A stretch of DNA of 46,804 nt, from positions 1-46,804 of the forward strand of contig LCQK01000003.1 in the NCBI GenBank assembly GCA_001004105.1, in the 5' to 3' direction. Shown in pieces: positions 26,587-35,232 of this stretch (position 1 is the first letter of the stretch; each line of letters opens with the position of its first letter). Source of the DNA: Candidatus Jorgensenbacteria bacterium GW2011_GWB1_50_10. GTDB taxonomy: Bacteria > Patescibacteriota > Minisyncoccia > UBA6257 > GWB1-50-10. A model generated the notes under the pieces. It was not told the origin of the DNA. It was given only the letters and a program-made list of their open reading frames with translations, and did no database searches. The position numbers and the translations under genes were made by a program.

Positions 26587-27846
26587 ATGAATAAAAACAC
26601 GTTAGTAATCATTCTCGCGGTTTTGATTGTGGTGGCGGGAGCGGTTTTAATAAATATCTCCAAGCCGCAGGTTTCCGCCCCCGGTGGCGGCGCGCTTGGA
26701 GAAACCTACACAAACGAAAAAGGCGAAAAATGGGCGCTCGCCGCGGAAGGAGAATATGTTTTTCAGGTATCCTCGGCCGAAACAACGGGGCCGAAGTTTT
26801 TGGAAGGGGAAATTGACCCCATGGACGTTCGTCCCGGTGATGTCCAGAAGATGAAAGTAATCGCGCAAAGTTCTGCAGGAATTAAGTCGGTTGTTGCCGA
26901 TATTGAGACTGATAATGGCACGACAACCGTGCCGCTCCAAAAAACCGGAATTATCACTTGGAATAAAATGACGCCGGAGAAATACGTCGTTGAAAATGGA
27001 GTGCTTAAAGCCCTTTCGCCGGTGCAGGCGCAGGCGCGGTGGATTTCCAATGTTCTGGCTGATGAGGGGTTCTTGTCTAAAAACGTTGCCCGCGCCGCCT
27101 CGGGCGACAAGGAGATTTGGGAAGGAAGCTGGACTGTGAGAGATACGCATGTTCGGACTTATCACACCGTTTTTACCGCCACCGATAATAACGGTTTGTC
27201 CAGTCAACTGATTCTTGCCTGGTCCGACCCGTGCAGTATACCCGATACAAACAACAGCCGAGTCTCCTACGTTATGACAACTTCCTGTACTTTGGGTGTG
27301 GGGGAATCTGATGGGTGGGACGGAGCGGATTTCCAGATATCAGGCGGTGCTAATTTGACACTGGGTCAAAATGCCCATTTTTTTTGGAATCCAGGGCAGA
27401 ATTTTTATGTCGCTGGCGGAAATGTTACTTTATCTGGTCCGGGAAGCAGTCTTATGCAACAATATTTGTTTTATTACGACGTAGATGACGATAGATACAG
27501 CATTAATGCCAGCTTAACTAGTTCTGATGCTTCAAGTATACCGAATTACGTTAGATTTTATTACGCTTTGGGCACCAATGATTGTTTTCAGACCGACCCC
27601 GCTACGACCAATGCTGAACTTGCTTTTCCTGGTCAAACTTCTTATTTCCCGACCAATCGCGGCGACGGGTCTTATGATTATAATTGCGTAAATGGAGAAG
27701 AGGAGCTGTGGCCCCTAGTCACTTCTTGTCCGGGTAGCGCTTCAAGGGGATGGGTGGGAAGCGTCCCTGCCTGTGGTGCTACGGCCACGTATTATCCGCT
27801 TATTAACTGTGCTGATAACGACCAGAGAACACAAGTCTGCCACTGA
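26587..27846 (+). CDS. Secreted/anchored hypothetical surface protein
   Basis: N-terminal TM MNKNTLVIILAVLIVVAGAVLI; Ig-like middle (TDNNGLSSQL); Cys-containing C-terminal half. Confidence 0.7.
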   Translation: MNKNTLVIILAVLIVVAGAVLINISKPQVSAPGGGALGETYTNEKGEKWALAAEGEYVFQVSSAETTGPKFLEGEIDPMDVRPGDVQKMKVIAQSSAGIKSVVADIETDNGTTTVPLQKTGIITWNKMTPEKYVVENGVLKALSPVQAQARWISNVLADEGFLSKNVARAASGDKEIWEGSWTVRDTHVRTYHTVFTATDNNGLSSQLILAWSDPCSIPDTNNSRVSYVMTTSCTLGVGESDGWDGADFQISGGANLTLGQNAHFFWNPGQNFYVAGGNVTLSGPGSSLMQQYLFYYDVDDDRYSINASLTSSDASSIPNYVRFYYALGTNDCFQTDPATTNAELAFPGQTSYFPTNRGDGSYDYNCVNGEEELWPLVTSCPGSASRGWVGSVPACGATATYYPLINCADNDQRTQVCH

Positions 27847-27860
27847 TTTTTAAACGCAAA

Positions 27861-27887
27861 ACCCCCGATGCTATGCAAATCGGGGGT
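27861..27887. terminator. Intrinsic terminator
   Basis: ACCCCCGAT-9 nt-ATCGGGGGT; on the minus strand followed by TTTTGCGTTT, suited to the 27907..28704 gene. Confidence 0.75.
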
Positions 27888-27906
27888 GTTGTGTGCTGTT
27901 GGAGAG

Positions 27907-28704
27907 CTAATAGACGTAGCCGTCCACTTCCCACTCAAGGAAGTTGTCGCCTCCCTTGGGGAAGAAATTTCTCCCGTACGCCGACATCCAGAGTCCGCCG
28001 AGGTCCACTCGGAGGAAAGGCAGGAATCTCTTCTGTGATGCGTCCTGGTGAAGAACGACGTCAAAGAGAGGGTGGCCGCGGACTCGCTGGAGCGAGTGAG
28101 TGAGTTCGTGCGAGAGCACCGAGCCCCAGTTGCCCGCCACGTGCTGAATGACAATCACGTTGTCAGCGTGCTTGCCCAGGGCGTCTATGTCCCGCGTGGC
28201 CTTGTAGATGACGGCGCCGGAGACGAGTGACTCTTTCCAGAAAACGGACTGGCGTTCCTGCTCCGCAGCGACGAATACTGTGAAGGGATTCAGTCGGGGT
28301 AGGAGCATTCTGCCGTCTCTCACGCGGAGGTTGAACCAGAGATAGTCCAACTCCCAGGTGGTGAGGAATTCTCGGCCGAAGATTGGCCTGCCGAGCATTG
28401 ACTGCCTCTGCACCCAAGCTCCTTTCTGCGTGAGAAGCTGGGCCGGAATGGCAAATTGCCAGTTTGCGCCGACCATCTTCATGCCGGCGTACTGGAACGC
28501 GGCACTCGGCACTGCTTCGGAAGCGGCTGTCTGGAATGATTGGAGTATGTTCTCGCCGCGAATCACTTTGCCCAGGAACTGCTGGGTGAAAGAGATGCCG
28601 TACTGGGCAGCGATTAATTCTGCGTCGTTCTGAGCTTTCAGTTTCTCGCTGCACGCAGGTGCAGCGAGGGCAAGCGCGAGAACTGCAAAGATATTGCGCT
28701 TCAT
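27907..28704 (-). CDS. Putative lipoprotein with HExxH zinc-protease-like motif
   Basis: Lipobox-like LALAAPAC near N-terminus; GSVLSHELTHSLQRVRGH; SD GGAGGTG just upstream of ATG. Confidence 0.7.
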   Translation of the reverse strand: MKRNIFAVLALALAAPACSEKLKAQNDAELIAAQYGISFTQQFLGKVIRGENILQSFQTAASEAVPSAAFQYAGMKMVGANWQFAIPAQLLTQKGAWVQRQSMLGRPIFGREFLTTWELDYLWFNLRVRDGRMLLPRLNPFTVFVAAEQERQSVFWKESLVSGAVIYKATRDIDALGKHADNVIVIQHVAGNWGSVLSHELTHSLQRVRGHPLFDVVLHQDASQKRFLPFLRVDLGGLWMSAYGRNFFPKGGDNFLEWEVDGYVY

Positions 28705-28739
28705 CGTGCACCTCCGGTGCGTTCATATGGGTTATGTCA

Positions 28740-28790
28740 ACCCCGTATAATTCAGAGAATTTTACGGGGTAAATCGGGCGTTTCCCGATT
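28740..28790 (-). promoter_or_regulatory. Structured 5' leader of the HELTH lipoprotein gene (two hairpins)
   Basis: On + strand ACCCCGTA..TACGGGGT (28740-28770) and AATCGGG..CCCGATT (28772-28790). Confidence 0.55.
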
Positions 28791-28802
28791 TTGCTATCTT
28801 TA

Positions 28803-28831
28803 ATTATACACCTAAAATTTGAAAAAATCAA
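28803..28831 (-). promoter_or_regulatory. Sigma70-like promoter for 27907..28704
   Basis: Minus strand TTGATT-17 nt-TATAAT. Confidence 0.65.
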
Positions 28832-28925
28832 GTTTCACACAAAAACCGCCTTTTGTAAATAAGAAACCGCTTATCCACAGGGCATTTGGACAATTTCCAA
28901 TTTTCAATTTACAATTTTCAATACT

Positions 28926-29342
28926 ATGAGTAAAACAAACAAAATTCTTTTGGTCGTGGTCGTAGTGCTTGTCCTCGCTTTAATCGGTGTGGTCTTGTGG
29001 CAGACGGTTTGGAAGTCGCAATCGTATTACGCTGTCTTTATGCGGACGGGGGATTTATATTTCGGGCAACTGATGCGGTTCCCGTCGTTCGGCCTGAAGC
29101 AGGTTTATAATATCCAGGTAAATACCCAGAACCAAGAGAATCCGGTGAGCATCCAGAGATTCAAGAATGTTTTCTGGGGTCCGCAGGATTGGCTGAAACT
29201 GAACCGTTCGGAAGTGGTCTGGATGACCAAGCTTGACCCGGCAGGCCAACTTGCGCAAATCATCAAGAATAACCCCGATCTTCAGCCGCAGCAGGGAGCG
29301 CAACAAACGCAAGCACAGCCACCCGCTGAAAGCGGGCAGTAG
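28926..29342 (+). CDS. Small membrane-anchored protein, paralogue of the 8435..8839 product
   Basis: TM helix then YYAVFMRTGDLYFGQLMRFPSFGLKQVYNIQVN. Confidence 0.75.
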   Translation: MSKTNKILLVVVVVLVLALIGVVLWQTVWKSQSYYAVFMRTGDLYFGQLMRFPSFGLKQVYNIQVNTQNQENPVSIQRFKNVFWGPQDWLKLNRSEVVWMTKLDPAGQLAQIIKNNPDLQPQQGAQQTQAQPPAESGQ

Positions 29343-29364
29343 AAGCGAACCGTCGCCAATTTAA

Positions 29365-29414
29365 GGAAGTCCGACCTCCTACATTCCCGTCAATATTTAG
29401 GAGGTCGGACTTCC
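29365..29414. terminator. Palindromic hairpin element (family E, copy 2), probable terminator
   Basis: GGAAGTCCGACCTCC-20 nt-GGAGGTCGGACTTCC, followed by CTGTTTTTT. Confidence 0.75.
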
Positions 29415-29446
29415 TGTTTTTTCTATTATTTTGCTATCATAAAAGA

Positions 29447-29860
29447 ATGAGAGGCCAAGTTGCGCTTCCGTTTATACTCCTTATCTCCGGCATCATTATT
29501 GAAATCACGATTGCCGGTTCTTTCATCACTTATTTTTTGAGCACGAGCGGTTTGGGCGAGCGGCTCTCCCTTCGGGCCTCGACCGCTGCTCAGTCTGGCC
29601 TGCGGGACGCGATGATAAGAATCACGAGAGACAAAGATTTTGCCGCCTCCGCGCAGAATTACAATCTGGACGTCGGCAATGACGCCGCGGCCATATCGGT
29701 TTCAAGAACGGTTGACAGTACCTTAGGCATTTACATTTACACCATTACTTCCACCGGCACGGCCTCGTCCCGCCAGCGGAAACTGGTCGCGACCATTATT
29801 GTCAATCAGAGAAACGGCTACATCCAGCTCCAGTCGCTAATAGATACACCTGTGTCATAA
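29447..29860 (+). CDS. Pilus-assembly-associated (PilX-like) membrane protein
   Basis: N-terminal hydrophobic segment MRGQVALPFILLISGIIIEITIAGSFITYF; directly upstream of a PilM-like gene. Confidence 0.6.
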   Translation: MRGQVALPFILLISGIIIEITIAGSFITYFLSTSGLGERLSLRASTAAQSGLRDAMIRITRDKDFAASAQNYNLDVGNDAAAISVSRTVDSTLGIYIYTITSTGTASSRQRKLVATIIVNQRNGYIQLQSLIDTPVS

Positions 29861-29870
29861 TGCGAATTTT

Positions 29871-31370
29871 ATGAAGAATTTTTTTGAAAGTTTTGCGAGA
29901 TTTTTGGAAAAGTTGAGTTCGCGGCCGAAAATCGGCGGCCTCGAAATCGGCGATTCGCTTATCCAATACGTGAATCTGGAAAAAGACGGGCCGGTAAGTT
30001 TTTCCCTGCGCCTCAACCCTGGCGTAATCCGCGAGGGTAAAATCGCCTCGCCTCAGGAACTTTTGAACGCGCTCACCGCCCTAAACCGCATGGTCTCCGG
30101 ACTCGAGACCGGCAAGCGCCTCAAGGTTGTTGTATCGCTCCCGCCTTCTTTGATTTACACCCAAAGCTTCAGTGTTCCCAAGATTGACGAAGAAAAACTG
30201 GAGGAAGCCGCCCGCCTGAACCTCCAAATCATCTCGCCGATAGACGCCGTGAAGGCGATTGCTTCCTCTGAAGTGATAGGCGAGACCGAAGACAAATACG
30301 ATTTACTTGGCGCTTTTGCGGAACGGGACATTGTTTTGAACTATCGCCGGATTCTCGCCTCCGCCAATTTCAACGGTTTCATCTTTGAGTTTCCGGGGCT
30401 CGCCCTCGCCCGGGTCGTCAGGACTTCGCTCCCGCCTATTCCATCCCCCCTCCTCATGCTTCAGGTTTCATCCGACGGCATTGATTTATCCATTCTTCAA
30501 GGCGGATCGCTTTATTTTGAATATTTCCGCTCTTGGCACTCCATTCAAGGGGAAGGGCGGGAGATAACGCGCACGGTTTTTGAGGAGGCGATTACGGAGG
30601 AAGTAAGGCGGGTTATTGATTTTTCCACAAGCCGATTCAAGGAAAACCCGGCCCAGGCCTTTTTGGTCGCTCCTGGTTTTGAGACGCAGGTCGGCAAGCT
30701 CGTTGAATCGGCTTTCAGTATTAAGGTTTATCCTCTCACTCTCAAAGATTATCCTCTCACGCCCACTTGGTACCCGGTTCTGGGTTCGGCGATAAGAGGC
30801 AGAGATTGGGGTGGCAGGGATCGGGAGATAAATTTGAGCGGCGAAAATTTGGCCGAGGAAGTTTACGCCGAGCAGATGGAAAATTTCGTGCGGCTCTGGC
30901 GGAATATCGCAGTCGGCATCGCCGCCGTGATGCTCGTTGTTTTCGGTGGCGCCGCCGCCTTTCTCACCCGTCAAGCAAACACACTCGAGAGCCGGCTCGC
31001 CTCTTTTCGGGCGACCGTTTCCCAGCAGGAGTTGGGCGACCTTACGGCCAAAGTCAGCGAGTTCAATTCCTTAGTGGCAAGTATAACAAAATCAAGAGGC
31101 CGCTCCACTTCCTGGTACGAAACTTTATCCCATATCAAAAAACTGGCTGACACTAATAGTGTTACGATTGACATTTTGAACACCAACCAGGGCGGCGAGC
31201 TGACAACTTTCTCCGGCCGGGCGCCCTCGACCGCGGCCGTGATTAAATTTAAGAACGTTTTAGTCGCTGAGCCGGGGTTTTCAGAGGTTAATTTGCCGCT
31301 TGCGGCAATAAGCACGCTCGCCGACAATTCGGTGAGTTTTAACGTGAGTTTTAAGGTTCAAGCCAACTGA
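29871..31370 (+). CDS. PilM-PilN-like fusion, type IV pilus assembly
   Basis: PilM/actin-like N-terminal part (IGGLEIGDSLIQYVNLEKDG...VVSLPPSLIYTQSFSVPKI), then TM plus PilN-like C-terminal part (SWYETLSHIKKLADTNSVTIDIL). Confidence 0.78.
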   Translation: MKNFFESFARFLEKLSSRPKIGGLEIGDSLIQYVNLEKDGPVSFSLRLNPGVIREGKIASPQELLNALTALNRMVSGLETGKRLKVVVSLPPSLIYTQSFSVPKIDEEKLEEAARLNLQIISPIDAVKAIASSEVIGETEDKYDLLGAFAERDIVLNYRRILASANFNGFIFEFPGLALARVVRTSLPPIPSPLLMLQVSSDGIDLSILQGGSLYFEYFRSWHSIQGEGREITRTVFEEAITEEVRRVIDFSTSRFKENPAQAFLVAPGFETQVGKLVESAFSIKVYPLTLKDYPLTPTWYPVLGSAIRGRDWGGRDREINLSGENLAEEVYAEQMENFVRLWRNIAVGIAAVMLVVFGGAAAFLTRQANTLESRLASFRATVSQQELGDLTAKVSEFNSLVASITKSRGRSTSWYETLSHIKKLADTNSVTIDILNTNQGGELTTFSGRAPSTAAVIKFKNVLVAEPGFSEVNLPLAAISTLADNSVSFNVSFKVQAN

Positions 31371-31852
31371 TTTCGGATTTTTTCGAAAACTTCAAGAAGG
31401 ATTTTTTTGTCACTCGATTTTATTGTTTTAAGTACGAAGTCCTCGGCTTTTTGGCGGTTTTTTTCCTGTGGCGACCTCACGCCGATGCGGAGCCGCCAGA
31501 AATTTTTGGTTTTTAGAGCGTCAATTACCGACTGGACGCCCTTGTGGCCGGCTGACCCGCTCCCGAAGGAGAGTTTGAATCTGCCTAAAGCTAGGTCTGA
31601 GTCGTCGTGAACAACGAGTAAATTTTGCGCTTTCAAATTCGTAAATTTTAGAAACTCTTCAAACACAAAACGCCCCGATTCATTCATAAAAACTGTTGAT
31701 TTTTTGAATTTGTATTTCAGTTCCGGATTTTTTCCGTTCATATAGTCAATAAACAGATGGCCGACATTGTGGTAGGTGTTTCCGTATTCTTTACCTGGAT
31801 TACCGAGACCTATCCCAAATTGAATTTCTCTAGGGTTGAATTCGGGTTGCAT
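31358..31852 (-). CDS. pth: Peptidyl-tRNA hydrolase
   Basis: GIGLGNPGKEYGNTYHNVG, VVHDDSDLALG, SAGHKGVQSVI, RLRIGV. Confidence 0.93.
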   Translation of the reverse strand: MQPEFNPREIQFGIGLGNPGKEYGNTYHNVGHLFIDYMNGKNPELKYKFKKSTVFMNESGRFVFEEFLKFTNLKAQNLLVVHDDSDLALGRFKLSFGSGSAGHKGVQSVIDALKTKNFWRLRIGVRSPQEKNRQKAEDFVLKTIKSSDKKILLEVFEKIRNQLA

Positions 31853-31892
31853 ATTCTTTACAATTATTCCATAGTTTTTTATTGCTATCTAC

Positions 31893-32432
31893 ATGCGTAA
31901 ATTCCTTTGGTCTTTTTTCGAAATTATTGAGAGCATTACCGTCGCCGTGGTGCTCGTTTTCCTTGTCCGGTACTTCGTTGCCCAGCCCTTCCTTGTTTCC
32001 GGCTCCAGCATGGAGCCGAATTTCAAAAACGGCGACTATCTTTTGGTTGATGAGCTCGCTTACCGGTTCCGCGAGCCCGAGCGCGGCGAGGTGATTGTTT
32101 TCCGCTATCCGGGCGACCCGCGGGTCTATTATATAAAGAGAATCATCGGTTTGCCGGGTGAGCGGGTGACTGGCGATGGCAGCAACGTGACTGTTTATCA
32201 GAACGGCGACGAGATAGTTTTAAACGAACCCTACGTCTGGGTGAAGGAGAGCCGCGCCAAATTTGACGTTACTCTGGGGGCGGGGGAATATTTTGTCCTC
32301 GGCGACAACCGCAATTTCAGTTTTGATTCCCGGAGCTGGGGCTCGCTTCCAGGGAGAGACATCATTGGGCTCGCCCGTTTTCGGCTCTGGCCCATCAACA
32401 AGGTGATGGCCTTTTCCGCGCCAACGTATTAA
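31893..32432 (+). CDS. lepB: Signal peptidase I
   Basis: SGSSMEPNFKNGDYLLVDE, YYIKRIIGLPGE, GDNRNFSFDSRSWG. Confidence 0.95.
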   Translation: MRKFLWSFFEIIESITVAVVLVFLVRYFVAQPFLVSGSSMEPNFKNGDYLLVDELAYRFREPERGEVIVFRYPGDPRVYYIKRIIGLPGERVTGDGSNVTVYQNGDEIVLNEPYVWVKESRAKFDVTLGAGEYFVLGDNRNFSFDSRSWGSLPGRDIIGLARFRLWPINKVMAFSAPTY

Positions 32433-32440
32433 CTATAGCC

Positions 32441-33748
32441 ATGTCCAAATCACCGAAATCAGAAAAGAAAGTTCAGTTGTTTCAATCCGTAAAGGGAATG
32501 GCCGACATTCTTCCCAAAGAGCACGATTTTTGGAAGGCGGTGTTTGAAGTCGGCTGGAACGTAAGCGAACTCAACGATTTTTATTACATTGAAACTCCTA
32601 TTTTAGAGGAGGCCGCTCTTTTTGAGCGCGGCGTGGGCGAGGCGACCGACATTGTGGAGAAGGAAATGTACGTTTTCAAAACCAAAGGCGGCGAGCGGGT
32701 GGCAATGAGGCCGGAAAATACGGCGGCCGTGATGAGAAGCTACCTCGAAAACCATTTGGGTTATTTCTCAACACCGCTTAAGGTTTTTTACTACGGTCCG
32801 ATGTTCCGCTACGAAAGGCCCCAGCGAGGCCGCTATCGCGAACACCACCAGTGGGGTTTTGAAATTATCGGCGACGGCGATGCGGTCTATGACGCCGAAA
32901 TCATTCTCACCACTCTTTCGTTTTTCAAAGCCTTGAAGCTCAAAGAGCCGATTTTGAAATTGAACACCATTGGCTGCCGCGTCTGCCGCCCGAATTATCG
33001 CGTGAAACTCAAAGATTATTACCGCCACAAAAAGAACAAGCTCTGCAAGGATTGCGAGCGCCGCTATGAAGACAATATTTTCCGGCTTTTGGACTGCAAA
33101 GAACCGGGTTGCGTGGAGCAGAGAAAAGACGCGCCGATAATCCTTGATTTCCTCTGTGCCAACTGCAACACCCACTTCCGGTCGGTTTTGGAACTCGTTG
33201 AAGACAACAACATCGCCTACGAGCCCGACCCCTATCTTGTCCGGGGCCTGGATTACTACAACCGGACGGTTTTTGAAGTATTTTCCTCCGCCCTGCCGGA
33301 TATCGCGATTGCCGCGGGCGGCCGTTACGATTACCTCGCCGAGCTTCTGGGTGCCCGGCAGATTCCGGGCGTGGGCGTCGCGATCGGCATTGAGCGGGTG
33401 GTTGAAGTAATGAAAGCGATGGAGGGCTACGCCCCGCCGGTTAAGCAGAAATCACGGGTGTTTTTCATCGGCGTGGGGGACGAGGCCAAAAAAGCAAGCG
33501 TGAAGTACATCAACAATCTGCGGCAGGGCGGTGTCTATACCTTAGAATCGCTCGGTAAAAAATCCCTCAAGGCCCAGTTGAAGAGCGCCGACAAATATAA
33601 GGCGAAGCTCGCCGTTATCTTGGGCCAGCGGGAAGTTTTTGAGGGCTCGGCCATTTTGCGGGACATGAATTCCGGCGTCCAGGAAACGGTGCTCTTGGAA
33701 AAACTCGTTGAGGAAGTAAAAAAGAGATTAAAGAATAATCATGGCTGA
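32441..33748 (+). CDS. hisS: Histidyl-tRNA synthetase
   Basis: VKGMADILPKE, MRPENTAAVMRSYLEN, FRYERPQRGRYREHHQWGFE, LVRGLDYYNRTVFE. Confidence 0.96.
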   Translation: MSKSPKSEKKVQLFQSVKGMADILPKEHDFWKAVFEVGWNVSELNDFYYIETPILEEAALFERGVGEATDIVEKEMYVFKTKGGERVAMRPENTAAVMRSYLENHLGYFSTPLKVFYYGPMFRYERPQRGRYREHHQWGFEIIGDGDAVYDAEIILTTLSFFKALKLKEPILKLNTIGCRVCRPNYRVKLKDYYRHKKNKLCKDCERRYEDNIFRLLDCKEPGCVEQRKDAPIILDFLCANCNTHFRSVLELVEDNNIAYEPDPYLVRGLDYYNRTVFEVFSSALPDIAIAAGGRYDYLAELLGARQIPGVGVAIGIERVVEVMKAMEGYAPPVKQKSRVFFIGVGDEAKKASVKYINNLRQGGVYTLESLGKKSLKAQLKSADKYKAKLAVILGQREVFEGSAILRDMNSGVQETVLLEKLVEEVKKRLKNNHG

Positions 33749-34106
33749 TTGCGTTTTCTGTAAAATCGTAAAAAAAGAAATTCCCGCCGGTATTCTTTAT
33801 GAAGACGATACTGTTGTCGCTTTCAAAGACATAAAGCCATCGGCGCCGGTTCATTATTTAATAATGCCAAAAGCTCATATTGAGTCCGTTGGTCATCTGG
33901 AGAGCAACCACGCCGAAGTAATTTCGAAATTGATTTTCACGGCTAAGAAACTTGCGGAGGATGCGGGTCTGAAAGGTTACAAATTGGTTTTCAACGTCGG
34001 TCGCGAAGGCGGTCAGATTATTGACCATCTTCATCTTCACCTTTTGGGTGGCTGGTCAAAAAAGGAAGACGGCGAGCGTCTGCCCCATCAGGACCTTGAT
34101 AAATAG
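33741..34106 (+). CDS. HIT family protein
   Basis: CVFCKIVKKEIPA...GQIIDHLHLHLLGGW. Confidence 0.95.
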   Translation: MADCVFCKIVKKEIPAGILYEDDTVVAFKDIKPSAPVHYLIMPKAHIESVGHLESNHAEVISKLIFTAKKLAEDAGLKGYKLVFNVGREGGQIIDHLHLHLLGGWSKKEDGERLPHQDLDK

Positions 34107-34133
34107 CGTGCTTCGGGGTAATTTTAGGGAGAT

Positions 34134-34352
34134 ATGGCGACCGAAGTAAAAAAGAAGGAAGGTGAAACGCTAAGCGCGTTTCTTTACCGTTTCTCCAAAA
34201 AAGTTAAGCAAAGCGGCGTTTTGAAAGAAGCGAAAAAGCGGCGCTTTCGCGGCCGGAGCGTGAACCGCAATAAAAGGCGAACCTCCGCCATCTACCGCAC
34301 GCGAAAAGCTGAAGAAGTGAGAAGACAGAGGAAATACGGCCGGTTCCAATAA
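34134..34352 (+). CDS. rpsU: 30S ribosomal protein S21
   Basis: LSAFLYRFSKKVKQSGVLKEAKKRRF. Confidence 0.85.
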   Translation: MATEVKKKEGETLSAFLYRFSKKVKQSGVLKEAKKRRFRGRSVNRNKRRTSAIYRTRKAEEVRRQRKYGRFQ

Positions 34353-34822
34353 TGCTCAAAGAGACCCTAAACAAAGATTTGATAGTGGCTTTGAAAAGCG
34401 GAGACAAAGAGAAAACCGGCACTCTCCGTTTGGTGCTCTCCGCTCTCCACAATCTGGAAATTGAAAAGCGGGGCAAAACCGGTAAGGACGTTGCCTTGAC
34501 CGACGAGGACGTTTTGGATGTTTTGAAAAGGGAATCCCGTAAGAGAAAGGAAGCGATTGAACTCTACCAAAAAGGCGGCCGCGCCGATCTGGCGGGGAAG
34601 GAAGAGGCGGAACTGGGAATCATTAAAAATTACCTCCCGCCTGAGATGAGCGAAGAAGAGGTGAAAAAGATAATTTTTGAAGTCGTTGCCCGGGTGAAGC
34701 CCGTAGGTCCCTCCGATTTCGGCCGCGTCATGGGCGAAGTGATGAAGGTTTTGAAAGGCAAAGCCGAGGCCGGTCTCGTCTCCAAAATCCTGAAAGAGGC
34801 GCTAGGGAGGGAGAATGGATAA
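34352..34822 (+). CDS. GatB/YqeY domain protein
   Basis: LIVALKSGDKEKTGTLRLVLSALHNLEIEK...LGIIKNYLPPEMSEEEV. Confidence 0.92.
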   Translation: MLKETLNKDLIVALKSGDKEKTGTLRLVLSALHNLEIEKRGKTGKDVALTDEDVLDVLKRESRKRKEAIELYQKGGRADLAGKEEAELGIIKNYLPPEMSEEEVKKIIFEVVARVKPVGPSDFGRVMGEVMKVLKGKAEAGLVSKILKEALGRENG

Positions 34823-35232
34823 TGGTTTCGGTCGTGAGCTTGAGCAAGAAGTTCCGGCCTCTTGAAGCGAAGCTCCGCCGCGCGGGGGAGGCGGCGCTTG
34901 CCCGGCTGAAGTATAAGAGGGCGAACGTTGACGTTTATCTTGTCTCTGACCCGGCTATGAAAAAACTGAACCGCGAGTTCCGGCGGAAGAACAAGGCGAC
35001 CAACGTCTTGAGTTTTAGAGAGCCCGAAAAATTTCCCCACCCCGAAGGCAAAGGACAATATCTCGGAGAAATTTACCTCGCCCCGGAATACGTCAGGAAG
35101 TCGGGCGAAAATTTGGAGCGGCTTTTCCACCACGGCCTCCTGCACCTTTTGGGCTATACGCACAAAAAAAGAAGTGATAGGATAAAAATGGAAAAAGCAG
35201 AAAAATCACTGGAAACATGGCTAATTTCGTGA
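34822..35232 (+). CDS. ybeY: Endoribonuclease YbeY (rRNA maturation)
   Basis: KATNVLSFREPE, LGEIYLAPE, HHGLLHLLGYTH. Confidence 0.92.
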   Translation: MVSVVSLSKKFRPLEAKLRRAGEAALARLKYKRANVDVYLVSDPAMKKLNREFRRKNKATNVLSFREPEKFPHPEGKGQYLGEIYLAPEYVRKSGENLERLFHHGLLHLLGYTHKKRSDRIKMEKAEKSLETWLIS

